DNA of 64,000 nt from Cryobacterium sp. Y11. Lineage in GTDB: Bacteria; Actinomycetota; Actinomycetes; Actinomycetales; Microbacteriaceae. The stretch is taken from contig NZ_PJJO01000052.1 of NCBI RefSeq assembly GCF_002929535.1, positions 1-64,000 of the forward strand. Reading direction: 5' to 3'. How positions within the stretch are numbered: the stretch's first letter is position 1; the number at the start of each line of letters is the position of its first letter. This document shows positions 7,523 to 15,719 of the stretch, one piece after another. The position numbers and the translations under genes were made by a program. A model generated the notes under the pieces. The model searched no databases and was not told the DNA's origin. It saw only the letters and a program-made list of their open reading frames with translations.

Positions 7523-9007
7523 ATGTCCGACCCGATCGGTGTGCGCGCTACCCGGCCTTCTTGGCGGAGCCCGGCGTTGTCGGTGCGCGTGCGAATTCTG
7601 GCCGCGATCTTGCTCGTCACGGCAGCAGGCCTCGGTGTCGCGGGAACCACGGCCTACCTGGTGCAGCGCGAACGTACCCTGATCGAGATTGACGCGATGC
7701 TCAGTGCGACCGTCGACGACGTGCGCATCGTCGCCGCCGACTCGGCCGCGGTCGACCTGCGGGGTGCCCTGCGTGCCGTCATCGCCGGAGTGCGTCCGGC
7801 CACCAACGAAAGCACCCTCGCCGTCATCGACGGGGTCGCCGCCTTGGAACCGCGCGAGGTCGACTTTCGACTGGCCGATGACGCTATGCTGCAACGCAGC
7901 GTCGTCGAAGCGGCCTCGGGCGACGTTGTGCTCGGCACCGTCACGTCTTCAGGACGCCTGCTGCGCTACGTCTTCGTGCCGGTCTCGGTCGATGGCGACC
8001 CGGCGCGGGGCACGTTCATCGCCGCCTTCGACCTCAACGCGGAACTGCAGCCGATTTCCGATGCGTCCCGTACCTATTTGATCGTGGGCCTGGTGACCCT
8101 GATCCTGGTCGGGCTGGTCGGCTGGGTCGTGGCCGGGCGCCTGCTGCGCCCGATTCGCGGCCTGCGCGAGGCCGCCGCGCGCATCACCGCGTCCGATGTC
8201 AGCGAGCGCATCCCGGTCGTCGGCCATGACGACGTATCAGCGTTGACGGCGACCGTCAACGACATGCTCGACCGGCTGCAGGGCGCGCTCACCGGGCAGC
8301 GCCAGCTGCTCGATGATGTTGGTCACGAACTGAAGACACCGATCACCATCGTGCGTGGGCACCTCGAACTCATGAATGCCGACAGCGCAGTGGATGTCGT
8401 GGCCACCCGTGACCTCGCAATCGACGAACTCGACCGCATGGGCGGCCTCGTGCGTGATATCTCCGCGCTCGCCCAGGTCGAACGGTCCTCGCTGCAGAAC
8501 TGTCGCCCCACCGACATCGCCGCGCTCGTAAAGCGAGTGCGGGTCAAAGCAGCGGCTCTGTCGGCGCACCGCTGGGTGGTCACGGCGAACGCCGCTGTGG
8601 TCGTGGCCGTCGACGCCGACAAGCTCACCCAGGCGCTGCTGCAGCTCGCGGCAAACGCGGTCAGCCACGGCGCACCGTCCGGAGTGATCGAGCTGGGCAG
8701 CGCAATCGCAGCGGATGCCGCTGGCCGGCCCCGCCTGCGCCTCTGGGTCAGCGATCACGGCCCTGGCGTCAGCGACGAGCTGATGCCGCACATCTTTGAC
8801 CGGTTCCAGCGCGGAACCCGTGGTCGAGGCCCGGTCGGTTCTGGCCTCGGTCTGGCCATCGTGGCGGCGATCGCCGCCGCGCATGACGGAGTGGCTCGGG
8901 TCACCCCAACGCCCGGCGGAGGCGCCACGTTCACGATAGACCTGCCACTTGACCTGGCGAATGCACCTGCATTCGCGCCACCCGACCCGAAGGACATCCG
9001 CTTGTGA
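7523..9007 (+). CDS. sensor histidine kinase
   Basis: A 494-residue membrane kinase. TM1 lies near residues 23-47, an extracytoplasmic sensor region follows (about 48-186), and TM2 (YLIVGLVTLILVGLVGWVVAG) leads into a HAMP linker (LLRPIRGLREAAARI). The dimerisation domain has GHELKTPITIVRGHLE, with the phospho-acceptor at His268. The ATPase domain has an N box (LAANAVSHG), a G1 box (DHGPGV), an F box (FDRFQRG) and a G2 box (GSGLGLAIV). The sensor region matches no family I recognise. The stop overlaps the response-regulator start (GTGA). Likely leaderless from CATACT at 7511-7516. The convergent low-complexity exported proteins are possible targets, but this is only inferred from position. 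Confidence 0.94.
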   Translation: MSDPIGVRATRPSWRSPALSVRVRILAAILLVTAAGLGVAGTTAYLVQRERTLIEIDAMLSATVDDVRIVAADSAAVDLRGALRAVIAGVRPATNESTLAVIDGVAALEPREVDFRLADDAMLQRSVVEAASGDVVLGTVTSSGRLLRYVFVPVSVDGDPARGTFIAAFDLNAELQPISDASRTYLIVGLVTLILVGLVGWVVAGRLLRPIRGLREAAARITASDVSERIPVVGHDDVSALTATVNDMLDRLQGALTGQRQLLDDVGHELKTPITIVRGHLELMNADSAVDVVATRDLAIDELDRMGGLVRDISALAQVERSSLQNCRPTDIAALVKRVRVKAAALSAHRWVVTANAAVVVAVDADKLTQALLQLAANAVSHGAPSGVIELGSAIAADAAGRPRLRLWVSDHGPGVSDELMPHIFDRFQRGTRGRGPVGSGLGLAIVAAIAAAHDGVARVTPTPGGGATFTIDLPLDLANAPAFAPPDPKDIRL

Positions 9008-9660
9008 GTCGCATTCTCATTGCCGAAGATGAAGACCGCATCGCCAGTTTCGTCGAGAAGGGGTTGGTTGCCGCCGGGTTCTCGACTGTCGTGGTGCGAA
9101 CGGGAACGGATGCCCTCGACTACGCCATCACCGGCGGGTTCGACCTGCTGATTTTGGACATCGGCCTGCCCGGGCTCGACGGCTATGAGGTGTTACGACA
9201 GCTGCGGGCCGACGGGTCGGAGCTGCCGGTGATCGTCTTGACGGCGCGGGACTCGGCCGAAGACACCCTTGCGAGCCTTGAGGGTGGCGCCAACGACTAC
9301 ATGTCGAAGCCGTTTCGGTTCGACGAACTGTTGGCTCGGGTGCGGCTGCGCATGGCCGACGCTCCGCGGACGACGAGTTCGGTTCTCGGCGTCGCCGGGC
9401 TCCAACTCGACCTGCGCACCCGGCGAGCGACGGTCGGCGACCGGCAGGTTGACCTCTCGGCGCGGGAGTTCGCGCTCGCCGAAGAATTTCTGCGCCACCC
9501 CGACCAGGTGCTCAGTCGGGAGCAGCTACTGAGCCGGGTCTGGGGCTACGATTTTGATCCAGGGTCAAACATTGTCGACGTGTATGTGGGCTATCTGCGT
9601 GGCAAATTCGGTGCGGAACACATCGAGACCGTACGCGGAATGGGCTACCGACTCAGATGA
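9004..9660 (+). CDS. OmpR/PhoB-family response regulator
   Basis: Cognate regulator of the kinase, 218 aa. The receiver domain has the acidic pocket (IAEDED), phospho-acceptor Asp52 in LLILDIGLPG, the switch threonine in VIVLTARD and Lys102 in YMSKPF. The C-terminal winged-helix domain includes VDLSAREFALAEEFLRHPDQVLSREQLLSRVWG and ends with VYVGYLRGKFG...RGMGYRLR, a textbook Trans_reg_C fold. The GTG start overlaps the kinase stop by 4 bases. A perfect hairpin (9642-9671) overlaps its stop codon. Confidence 0.96.
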   Translation: MSRILIAEDEDRIASFVEKGLVAAGFSTVVVRTGTDALDYAITGGFDLLILDIGLPGLDGYEVLRQLRADGSELPVIVLTARDSAEDTLASLEGGANDYMSKPFRFDELLARVRLRMADAPRTTSSVLGVAGLQLDLRTRRATVGDRQVDLSAREFALAEEFLRHPDQVLSREQLLSRVWGYDFDPGSNIVDVYVGYLRGKFGAEHIETVRGMGYRLR

Positions 9661-9671
9661 GTCGGTAGCCC
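9642..9671. terminator. 13-bp hairpin between convergent genes
   Basis: GGGCTACCGACTC (9642-9654) and GAGTCGGTAGCCC (9659-9671) pair perfectly around AGAT. The left arm lies in the coding end of the response regulator. Symmetrical, so it may serve both strands; no U tract is seen. Confidence 0.7.
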
Positions 9672-9690
9672 AGGAGTTGCCGCGAGCAGA

Positions 9691-10308
9691 CTACTCGTGA
9701 TCGCTACCGTGCCCCGAGTCGTCGCTGCCCGAGTCGTCGTTGCCATGGCCGCTGCTGTCATCGCTGCCGCTGCCGCTGCCGCTGTTGTCGCCGTGGCCGG
9801 AGTTGCTTCCGCGGCCTGAGTTGCTTCCGCGGCCTGAGTTGCTGGCGTCATCAACCGTGGTCGAGGTGCCGGGGCCGGAGTTGCTGCCTACGCGCCCGTC
9901 GCTGTCATCGGGGGTGTCCGCGATATCGTCGGCGCCATGGCCCGATCCGATCCGGCCGTCGCTGTCATCCGGGGCGTCGTTCACGTCGTCGCTGAGGGAA
10001 TCGTCGCGGAGGGAATCGTCGACCGTGTCGTCGATGCCATGGCCCGAGCCAACACGTCCGTCGCTGTCATCGGGAGCATCATTCAGGTCATCGATGCCGT
10101 TGCCGAAGCTGAGGCGCAGGTCGCTGTCGTCGGGGGCATCCGGAAAATCACTGGAGTTGCTCGAACTCGGCACGCTGTTGGAGGTGCTCGTGGGAGCCAC
10201 GCCGACCCGGTCGGTGTTCGCCTGCGCCGCAATTACGCCGACCGACATCAACCCGGCGAGGCTGATGGTTGTGAGGGCAATGGTGCGCTTCTTCGTCATC
10301 TGAAACAT
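9691..10308 (-). CDS. exported acidic repeat protein (unknown function)
   Basis: 205 aa. The N-terminus (MTKKRTIALTTISLAGLMSVGVIAAQAN) is a Sec signal peptide with an AQA-type cleavage site. Residues about 53-150 hold four imperfect repeats of about 20-30 residues around the core DAPDDSDGRVGSGHGIDD (also SDLRLSFGNGIDD, SDGRIGSGHGADD, SDGRVGSNSGPG). The tail is SGRGSN/SGHGDN-rich. The Asp spacing resembles Ca-binding DxDxDG loops, so metal binding is possible but unproven. AAGGG lies 8 bases before ATG 10308. It is convergent with the response regulator and downstream of another exported acidic protein on the same strand. No known family recognised. Confidence 0.75.
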   Translation of the reverse strand: MFQMTKKRTIALTTISLAGLMSVGVIAAQANTDRVGVAPTSTSNSVPSSSNSSDFPDAPDDSDLRLSFGNGIDDLNDAPDDSDGRVGSGHGIDDTVDDSLRDDSLSDDVNDAPDDSDGRIGSGHGADDIADTPDDSDGRVGSNSGPGTSTTVDDASNSGRGSNSGRGSNSGHGDNSGSGSGSDDSSGHGNDDSGSDDSGHGSDHE

Positions 10309-10435
10309 GGGGTGACCCTTCGTCTGCGCCGAGCTAGCGGCGGATGGAGTGCGTGGCGTTTGTCCACGCCTTCAATCAACCGCATTCAGCTAAGACCGGT
10401 GCGAGAGTCGCGTGAGAGCGCTCTCATGGAGAGCG

Positions 10436-10852
10436 TCAGTTGCGGCTGCTGCCCGATCCGCCGCTGGACGACCCGGAACCCCCGGAATCGTCTCCCGTGT
10501 CGTCGTCGTGACCGGGATTGTCGCCGCCATGATCGTCCACGACCACCGGGTCAGCTGCGGGAACGAGTTCCGGCGTGCTGATGGCGGGCGTAGGGTCGGT
10601 TGTGGGGTCAGCGGTCGGTTCAGCGGTGGGTTCAATCGTCGGTCCGAGCGTCGGTGCGAACGGCGTGGCGCTCGGAGTGGCTGCTCCACCCGGCTGCACC
10701 GACACCGCTGGTACCCCAATGGGTCGACCCGGCTGCTCGGCAATGGCGAGCGAATTCGCCAGCACCGAGGCGAGGGCCACCATCAGAATGGCCCCAGCTC
10801 CAGCGGTGACGATCCACAGCAGGGGGCGTCCGAGAATTCTGCGCGCGTTCAT
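10436..10852 (-). CDS. membrane-anchored Pro/Thr-rich protein with acidic tail
   Basis: 138 aa. After RRILGRPLLWIV there is one hydrophobic segment (residues about 13-33), then a Pro/Thr/Glu-rich linker with tandem PT(x)EPTAEPTADPTTDPTP units. The C-terminus is an Asp/Gly/Ser-rich stretch (DDHGGDNPGHDDDTGDDSGG). The start at 10852 has GGGAGG 5 bases upstream; the open frame runs on to 11023 without such a site. Type II membrane topology or an uncleaved signal anchor is likely. Composition is close to the exported repeat protein 127 bp downstream, so the two may be an operon with a shared envelope role. No known family recognised. Confidence 0.65.
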   Translation of the reverse strand: MNARRILGRPLLWIVTAGAGAILMVALASVLANSLAIAEQPGRPIGVPAVSVQPGGAATPSATPFAPTLGPTIEPTAEPTADPTTDPTPAISTPELVPAADPVVVDDHGGDNPGHDDDTGDDSGGSGSSSGGSGSSRN

Positions 10853-11280
10853 GAGGCCTCCCGGTTGATAAATCGTGTCCTCAGTCTGGACCCATCGGGT
10901 GAGACGAACGCACGGTCTTCGTGAGAATTCTCTTAGATTGGGTGCTGCGATTCTCGGTTGAGGCCGTGAGCGTGCTGTGACAACGAGCAAACGCATGGCC
11001 GCGCGCACAAGCTTGCTCTGCATTTCTCCCGGCCAGGCTCTGCAACTGCGTGAACGTCGCGAAGCAGACCAAATTCGACCTCACACCGCAGGAATTGCTC
11101 ACCCTCATTTCCTGGTGGCTTCGGTGAAGTCGCTGGAGTAATGTGCGCTCCGTGTTGCCCCGCGAGGCAGCTGACGGACGACGCGAGAGCGGTGACCGCC
11201 TAGCCGGGCAGTTGCAGCGACGGACAAACGGATGCCCTGTGCCCGCTAGCCGCGCCGGTCACGATGGCTACCCTGCTCAC
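10853..11280. other. 428-bp intergenic region, no supported gene
   Basis: Lies upstream of the Pro/Thr-rich gene (-) and after the 3' end of the NTF2-like gene (-), so it should hold the promoter for the two exported proteins. Short open stretches exist near 10977-11141, for example a 54-codon GTG frame ending SVKSLE, but none has a convincing start or homology. One CGGATGC motif lies at 11229. Confidence 0.5.
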
Positions 11281-11685
11281 CTAGGCCTCGCCGTCGAGGG
11301 GGCGCGCCGACAAATGTTCGTGAACACACAACCAAGCGCCGTCTCGGCGCTCCATGATGATCGATTCACGTTCGAGCACCGTGCGCTCAATATCGTGCTC
11401 ACGGATCCTGGTGTCGACATCATGGCTAAAGACCGCGGTATCGCCAAAGATCTGGATCCGTCGATTGCTGGACGAACAGCTCATAACCCTAAAGCCGAAA
11501 TCCCGTTCCCAGTCGGCCCAGAGCGATTCGTAAGCGCCCCGGCTGTCGAGGCGGTGCGGCGCTGTATAGAAGAGGAACGTTGCATCCGCTGCAAAGCCGG
11601 AAAAATACGCGTCACGCTGGTGCCGAGAGAAATTGTCGATGATGGCGTCAATGGCGGCCAACGCGTCGATCTCAGCCTCGCTCAT
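11281..11685 (-). CDS. NTF2-like (SnoaL/YybH-type) protein
   Basis: 134 aa with the cone-shaped alpha+beta barrel pattern of the NTF2-like superfamily: a helical start (ALAAIDAIIDNFSRHQRDAYFSGFAADATFLFY), the central AYESLWADW, and the final strands RTVLERESIIMERRDGAWLCVHEHLS, close to YybH/DUF4440 proteins. These domains act as small-molecule-binding or catalytic pockets. Its ATG overlaps the permease stop by 4 bases (ATGA), so it is translated with the NCS1 permease. A role in processing the imported compound is inferred from this coupling; substrate unknown. Confidence 0.75.
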   Translation of the reverse strand: MSEAEIDALAAIDAIIDNFSRHQRDAYFSGFAADATFLFYTAPHRLDSRGAYESLWADWERDFGFRVMSCSSSNRRIQIFGDTAVFSHDVDTRIREHDIERTVLERESIIMERRDGAWLCVHEHLSARPLDGEA

Positions 11686-13250
11686 TTGCGTGCCCGTGAG
11701 ACCGCGACCTTAGCGGCGGTTGATGCGTGGTCGGTCACGATGGGTTCGGGGTCACCGGGCCGACTCGGCACGATGCGTGCGCCATCGGCGCCGAACACGA
11801 AGCGGGGTTCCGGAAAGAGCCACAATGCTCCGAGATAGAGCGCCGCCGCCGCCACTACCGCGATGACCAGACTGAGGTCGATGCCTCCACCGGCGTTGAT
11901 AAACGGGCCGACAATCACCGGCGGATAGTTGGCAAAGAGCAGACCGATCGTGGCAGCGCCGATCCAGGCGACCATGCCGCGCCAGTTGACGCCGGAGCGA
12001 AACCAATACACGCCGCCAACCTCGCCCTTATTGAAAACCTGCAGGTTTCGGGCATCGAAGTGGCCGCGCCGAACGAAATAGCCGATCGCCATGATGACGA
12101 TCCACGGTGTCGTCGTCACGATGATGGCACCGACGAAAGCGTTGACTGCTCCGAGCAGGTCGAAGAAGAGTCTGCCGGTGAGAATGAAGAGGAACGCGAA
12201 AACGCCGATGGCGATCGTTGCCTGCACCCGACTGAATCGTGGAAACACCGATGAGAAGTCGAGGCCGGTACCGTAGAGCGAGGTGCTGCCGGTCGACAGG
12301 CCGCCGATGAAAGCGACGAGCATGAGCAGTACCGCGTACCAGATGGGACTGGCCTGGATCAAGGCGAATATGTAGTCGCCTTGACCGGCGACGATCGTCG
12401 CCGTCGCGACGCCGAACAGGAACGGAATCAGGGTTAACAGCTGCCCGAGGAAGGTAGCGAGGAACAGCTTGCGCGGCGGTGTGCTTTTGGGAATATACCG
12501 CGACCAGTCCCCAAGGAAGGCTCCGAACGAAATGGGGTTGCTCATCACAATGAGCGCGGAGGCGACGAATGTCGGCCAGAATCCACCGAGCGCAAAAGCC
12601 GACGGTCCGGGGTTGTACCCAGCATCGAACGTTCCCGAAAAGGCGACGATGGCCAACAAAATGAGCGCAGTGTTCGCGATGACGGCGGTTTTGTTGACCA
12701 GGAGCATGAACTGAAACCCGTACACGACCACGATGATGACGATGACACCTATCACGCCATACACGATCGTGCGCAGGCCGATCGAGTCGGTCACGCCGGC
12801 GAGCCTGGTAAGCGCACCGACGAGGGCGTCCCCGCTGACCCAGACCGAGATCGAGTAGAACGCGATCGCTGTCAGGAGCGACAGGAACGATCCGACAACG
12901 CGGCCGCGCACGCCGAAGAAGGCTCCGGAGGAGACGGCATTGTTGGTGCCCGTTTTCGGCCCGAACAGTCCCATCGGCATGAGAAAGAGAGAGCCGACCA
13001 GCACCCCGGCGACGGTAGCGAGCACGGCTTGCCAGAACGACAAGCCGAGAACAATAGGAAAGGTGCCCAGCAGAACGGTGGCGAAGGTGTTGGCGCCGCC
13101 AAACTGGATGCGCAGCAGGTCGACCCAGGTGGAGGTGCGGTCGGCGTCGGGGATGGTGTCGATCCCGTGTTGTTCGACCTCGGTGACCTTGGGCCGGGCA
13201 TTCAGGGTGACCGCTCCGGTGCCGGGGGCAACGTCGTTGGTGTCGTTCAT
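11682..13250 (-). CDS. NCS1-family purine/cytosine-type permease
   Basis: A 522-residue inner-membrane protein with about 12 hydrophobic segments. The N-terminal cytoplasmic region ends VEQHGIDTIPDADRTSTWVDLLRIQFGGANTFATVLLG, and the substrate-site helix region GPKTGTNNAVSSGAFFGVRGRVVGSFLS is typical of NCS1 (cytosine, hydantoin, allantoin, thiamine-precursor) carriers. NPISFGAFLGDWSRYIP is the other hallmark. Start at 13250 has GAAGG 8 bases upstream; in-frame ATG further upstream lacks one. It is divergent from the cyclase-family gene and shares an ACTAATGTGCAAT motif with it. The substrate is probably a nitrogenous ring compound or related amide. Confidence 0.88.
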   Translation of the reverse strand: MNDTNDVAPGTGAVTLNARPKVTEVEQHGIDTIPDADRTSTWVDLLRIQFGGANTFATVLLGTFPIVLGLSFWQAVLATVAGVLVGSLFLMPMGLFGPKTGTNNAVSSGAFFGVRGRVVGSFLSLLTAIAFYSISVWVSGDALVGALTRLAGVTDSIGLRTIVYGVIGVIVIIVVVYGFQFMLLVNKTAVIANTALILLAIVAFSGTFDAGYNPGPSAFALGGFWPTFVASALIVMSNPISFGAFLGDWSRYIPKSTPPRKLFLATFLGQLLTLIPFLFGVATATIVAGQGDYIFALIQASPIWYAVLLMLVAFIGGLSTGSTSLYGTGLDFSSVFPRFSRVQATIAIGVFAFLFILTGRLFFDLLGAVNAFVGAIIVTTTPWIVIMAIGYFVRRGHFDARNLQVFNKGEVGGVYWFRSGVNWRGMVAWIGAATIGLLFANYPPVIVGPFINAGGGIDLSLVIAVVAAAALYLGALWLFPEPRFVFGADGARIVPSRPGDPEPIVTDHASTAAKVAVSRARK

Positions 13251-13326
13251 GGTTACTGCCTTCGGTTTCACTCGCGTATTGGGGCGGGCTTACAAACAAG
13301 CTGAGGACGACACTAGCGTTGTACTT

Positions 13327-13340
13327 GACTAATGTGCAAT
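13327..13340. promoter_or_regulatory. candidate operator between permease and cyclase genes
   Basis: GACTAATGTGCAAT. The core ACTAATnnGCAAT recurs at 14717-14729 upstream of the ABC importer. Reading the minus strand, TTGCAC here could be the permease -35. The encoded XRE-cupin protein is the natural candidate ligand. Confidence 0.45.
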
Positions 13341-13351
13341 AGTTTTTGACT

Positions 13352-14026
13352 ATGAGGATAAACAAGGTTGTTGATCTATCGCTTGTTGTGAACGCCGCGA
13401 CCCAGACCTACCCCGGAGACCCCGAGCCGCGCTTTGAGGTGCACAGCACGATTGAACGTGACGGATTCAACCTCTTGAGCGTGAGCATGGGGTCGCAGAC
13501 AGGTACCCACGTCGACGCTCCGTACCATTTCGACGAGACTGCGCCCACGCTCGACCAGATTCCGCTCGATCGGTTCGTCGGCCGAGGGGTCATCGTCGAC
13601 GCCCGCGGGGTGGGAGCGCGCGGGCGAATCACTTGGGAGCACGTCGCGCCGGTTGCACACCTACTTGAACCCGGCGTGGTCGTACTGCTGCACACCGGGT
13701 GGAGTGAGCATTACGGGACTGACCGGTACTTCGACAACCCCTTTCTCGACGCGGATGCCTGCGACCGCATGCTGGTCCTTGGGGTGCGCACCTTCGGTAT
13801 TGATGCCATCAATATTGACGAGACACCCGATGACGAACACCAGGGGGAGGGGTTCTCGGTGCACCATCTCATCGCTGCGCAGGCCGGGATTATTGCGGAG
13901 AATCTCACGAATCTGGCGGCCATCAACTTCGACGAAGCGCTTATCTCACTGCTGCCGATAGCCTTTGAGGCAGCTGACGGTGCGCCCGTACGCGCTGTCG
14001 CCCTGCAGCTTGCGGACGAGGGATAA
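13352..14026 (+). CDS. cyclase-family (kynurenine formamidase-like) metal hydrolase
   Basis: 224 aa, PF04199-type. VDLSLVVNAATQTYPGDPEPRFEVH is the usual start. The metal site appears as SQTGTHVDAPYHF (H53, D55, H59), and FGIDAINIDETP plus VHHLIAAQAGIIAENLTNL correspond to the later conserved blocks. Members hydrolyse formamides or cyclic amides (N-formylkynurenine, isatin). ATG 13352 is used; an in-frame TTG lies 6 bases earlier. It is followed after 2 bases by the XRE-cupin regulator and is divergent from the NCS1 permease. Here it probably opens an imported amide, but the exact substrate is unknown. Confidence 0.85.
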   Translation: MRINKVVDLSLVVNAATQTYPGDPEPRFEVHSTIERDGFNLLSVSMGSQTGTHVDAPYHFDETAPTLDQIPLDRFVGRGVIVDARGVGARGRITWEHVAPVAHLLEPGVVVLLHTGWSEHYGTDRYFDNPFLDADACDRMLVLGVRTFGIDAINIDETPDDEHQGEGFSVHHLIAAQAGIIAENLTNLAAINFDEALISLLPIAFEAADGAPVRAVALQLADEG

Positions 14027-14028
14027 CG

Positions 14029-14577
14029 ATGGCTCGACAAGTTCCGATCGGATCCAGACTCCGCGCGGCCCGATTGAACCGAGGGCTCACCCTCGAAGCA
14101 GTAGCGACCGTCGTCGGAATCAGCCAGGGCTTCGTCAGCAAGCTGGAGCGCGACCAGGTGTCGCCATCCGTTGCCACCCTCGTGTCGATCTGTGACACCG
14201 TTGGTTTGCGGGTCGGCGACCTGTTCGAACCGCCGGCCGCCCAGATCGTGCGCGCGGGTGAGGGGGCACCGATCAACTTCGGCGGCCGTGGTGCGGCCGA
14301 ATACCTGGTCACGCCGGGCACACAAAACCAGCTGCAGGTCATCCAATCGGTGATCGAGCCCGGCGGATCAGCCGGCCGCGACCTGTACTCGCTGGATTGC
14401 GACGTGGAGTTTGTCTTTGTGGTGAGCGGCTCGCTGACGCTCACCATTGGCGACGAAGAGTTTTCCCTCGACCACGGCGACGCGATGACCTTTCGTGGCC
14501 GTGACCCGCATACCTGGCGTAATGCGTCGTCCACCGCTGAATGCGCGGTGTTCTGGGTGCTGACTCCGTCTCCATAA
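14029..14577 (+). CDS. XRE-family regulator with C-terminal cupin
   Basis: 182 aa. An N-terminal lambda-repressor-like HTH (residues about 8-63: IGSRLRAARLNRGLTLEAVATVVGISQGFVSKLERDQVSPSV) is joined to a cupin_2 barrel (about 105-178: VIEPGGSAGRDLYSL, EFVFVVSGSLTLTIGDEEFSLDHGDAMTFRGRDPHTWRNAS). This architecture (PuuR/HTH-cupin class) controls polyamine, amino-acid or small-acid catabolism by sensing a metabolite in the cupin. It begins 2 bases after the cyclase stop codon, so the two are one transcript. The shared ACTAATnnGCAAT motif before both the cyclase/permease pair and the ABC importer may be its operator. Confidence 0.9.
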   Translation: MARQVPIGSRLRAARLNRGLTLEAVATVVGISQGFVSKLERDQVSPSVATLVSICDTVGLRVGDLFEPPAAQIVRAGEGAPINFGGRGAAEYLVTPGTQNQLQVIQSVIEPGGSAGRDLYSLDCDVEFVFVVSGSLTLTIGDEEFSLDHGDAMTFRGRDPHTWRNASSTAECAVFWVLTPSP

Positions 14578-14712
14578 GGGGCCATCGGCCGCTGTCGACC
14601 AGCCGTGCGATTGGCGTTCGGTGCGCTGGTCACATCGGCACAATCGGGCAGGACCTTCCGGGGCCGAACTTGACATTGCACCGTGCCAGCACCGATCATA
14701 GCCACAAGTAAA

Positions 14713-14746
14713 TATAACTAATAGGCAATTTTCTTTTCTTATTAGT
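14713..14746 (+). promoter_or_regulatory. promoter and candidate operator of the amino-acid importer operon
   Basis: TATAAC (14713-14718) is a good -10. It is overlapped by ACTAATAGGCAAT (14717-14729), matching 13328-13340 at 11 of 13 positions. An inverted ATTAGT follows at 14741-14746. The region is AT-rich compared with its surroundings. Confidence 0.45.
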
Positions 14747-14774
14747 CGCTCAACGTCGAGATAAAGGATTTTTC

Positions 14775-15719
14775 ATGCAGCCCCTGAAACACCCCACGCG
14801 CACGGTCGCTTTGCGGCGCAGTTTCCCCGTTCTGGCCGGACTGATCGCCTCCGGTCTCCTGCTCACCGGATGCGCAGCCCCGAGCGACGATTCCACGGTG
14901 GCTGCAGATTCCGCGCCCACCATCGACACCCTGAAAGCGGATGCGACCCTCGCCGCGGCTCTGCCGGCCGACCTCCGGGACGCTGGCGTCGTGCGCGTCG
15001 CATCGGGTGTTTCCTTTCCGCCGATGGAGTTCTTCGATACCGACGGCACCACGGTGGTCGGCTTCGACGCGGACCTTGGCGCGGCTCTCGGCCAGGTTCT
15101 TGACGTGGATTTCAGCTTTGAAAACGTCAACTTCGACGGCATCGTCGGCGGCATCGCGGCCGGCCGCTACGACCTCTCTCTCACCGGAATCCTCGATACC
15201 GCCGCACGTCAGGTCGAGGTCGACTTCGTCGACTACCTGCAGTCCGGAGTGTCGATTCTCGTCACGAGCGGCAACGCCGTCGAGATCAACGGCCCGGATG
15301 ACCTGTGCGGCCATAGCGCCTCCGTGGAGAAGGGCGCGACCGGCGACCTGACTATTGATTCGTTACAGGCCGTCTGCGCGGAAGCGGGCAAACCCGCGAT
15401 CGAAAAGCTTCCGTTCCCTGACCAGGCCAGTGCCGTGCAAGCTGTGTCCAGCGGCCGGGCCGACGCATCCGTTGCCCTCGACGTGACGCTCGCCTACACG
15501 GTTCAGACCTCAGACGGTGCCTTCGAACTCGCTGGCGACCCGTTCAATACGCTTCCCGTTGGCATCGTTATTCCCAAGGACAACCCCGAGCTGCGTGACG
15601 CCGTGCAGGGCGCCTTGCTCAACGTCATTGAGTCCGGTGTGTACGACCAGATCTTGGTCAAGTGGGGACTGGAAAAGCAGGCGCTGACTGGCGCCCCGAT
15701 CAACTCCGGCGTGGAGTAA
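14775..15719 (+). CDS. ABC transporter substrate-binding lipoprotein, polar amino-acid type
   Basis: 314 aa. A basic N-terminus and hydrophobic core end in the lipobox LLTGC, so it is lipid-anchored outside the membrane. The family 3 solute-binding domain follows: GVVRVASGVSFPPMEFFDTDG, VVGFDADLGAALG, FDGIVGGIAAGRYDLSLTGI and the late QASAVQAVSSGRADASVALD. A conserved Cys pair (DLCGHSASVEKG ... AVCAEAGK) is present. AAAGGA precedes ATG. It heads an operon with permease, ATPase, ureohydrolase and TPP enzyme, which suggests arginine, agmatine or another guanidino compound as ligand; the ligand itself is inferred from those neighbours only. Confidence 0.92.
   Translation: MQPLKHPTRTVALRRSFPVLAGLIASGLLLTGCAAPSDDSTVAADSAPTIDTLKADATLAAALPADLRDAGVVRVASGVSFPPMEFFDTDGTTVVGFDADLGAALGQVLDVDFSFENVNFDGIVGGIAAGRYDLSLTGILDTAARQVEVDFVDYLQSGVSILVTSGNAVEINGPDDLCGHSASVEKGATGDLTIDSLQAVCAEAGKPAIEKLPFPDQASAVQAVSSGRADASVALDVTLAYTVQTSDGAFELAGDPFNTLPVGIVIPKDNPELRDAVQGALLNVIESGVYDQILVKWGLEKQALTGAPINSGVE

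Noticed and set aside
10570..10650. CRISPR-like short repeats (GGTCGGTT/GGTTCAGCGGT)
   Set aside because: They encode the PTxEPT linker of a protein, vary in length, and have no spacer structure.
10977..11141. Small GTG-initiated 54-codon frame in the intergenic region
   Set aside because: No ribosome-binding site or homology; recorded as intergenic.
12028..13365. 445-codon minus-strand frame overlapping the NCS1 permease
   Set aside because: Arg/His-rich translation without membrane segments or motifs; it is a shifted frame of the permease gene.
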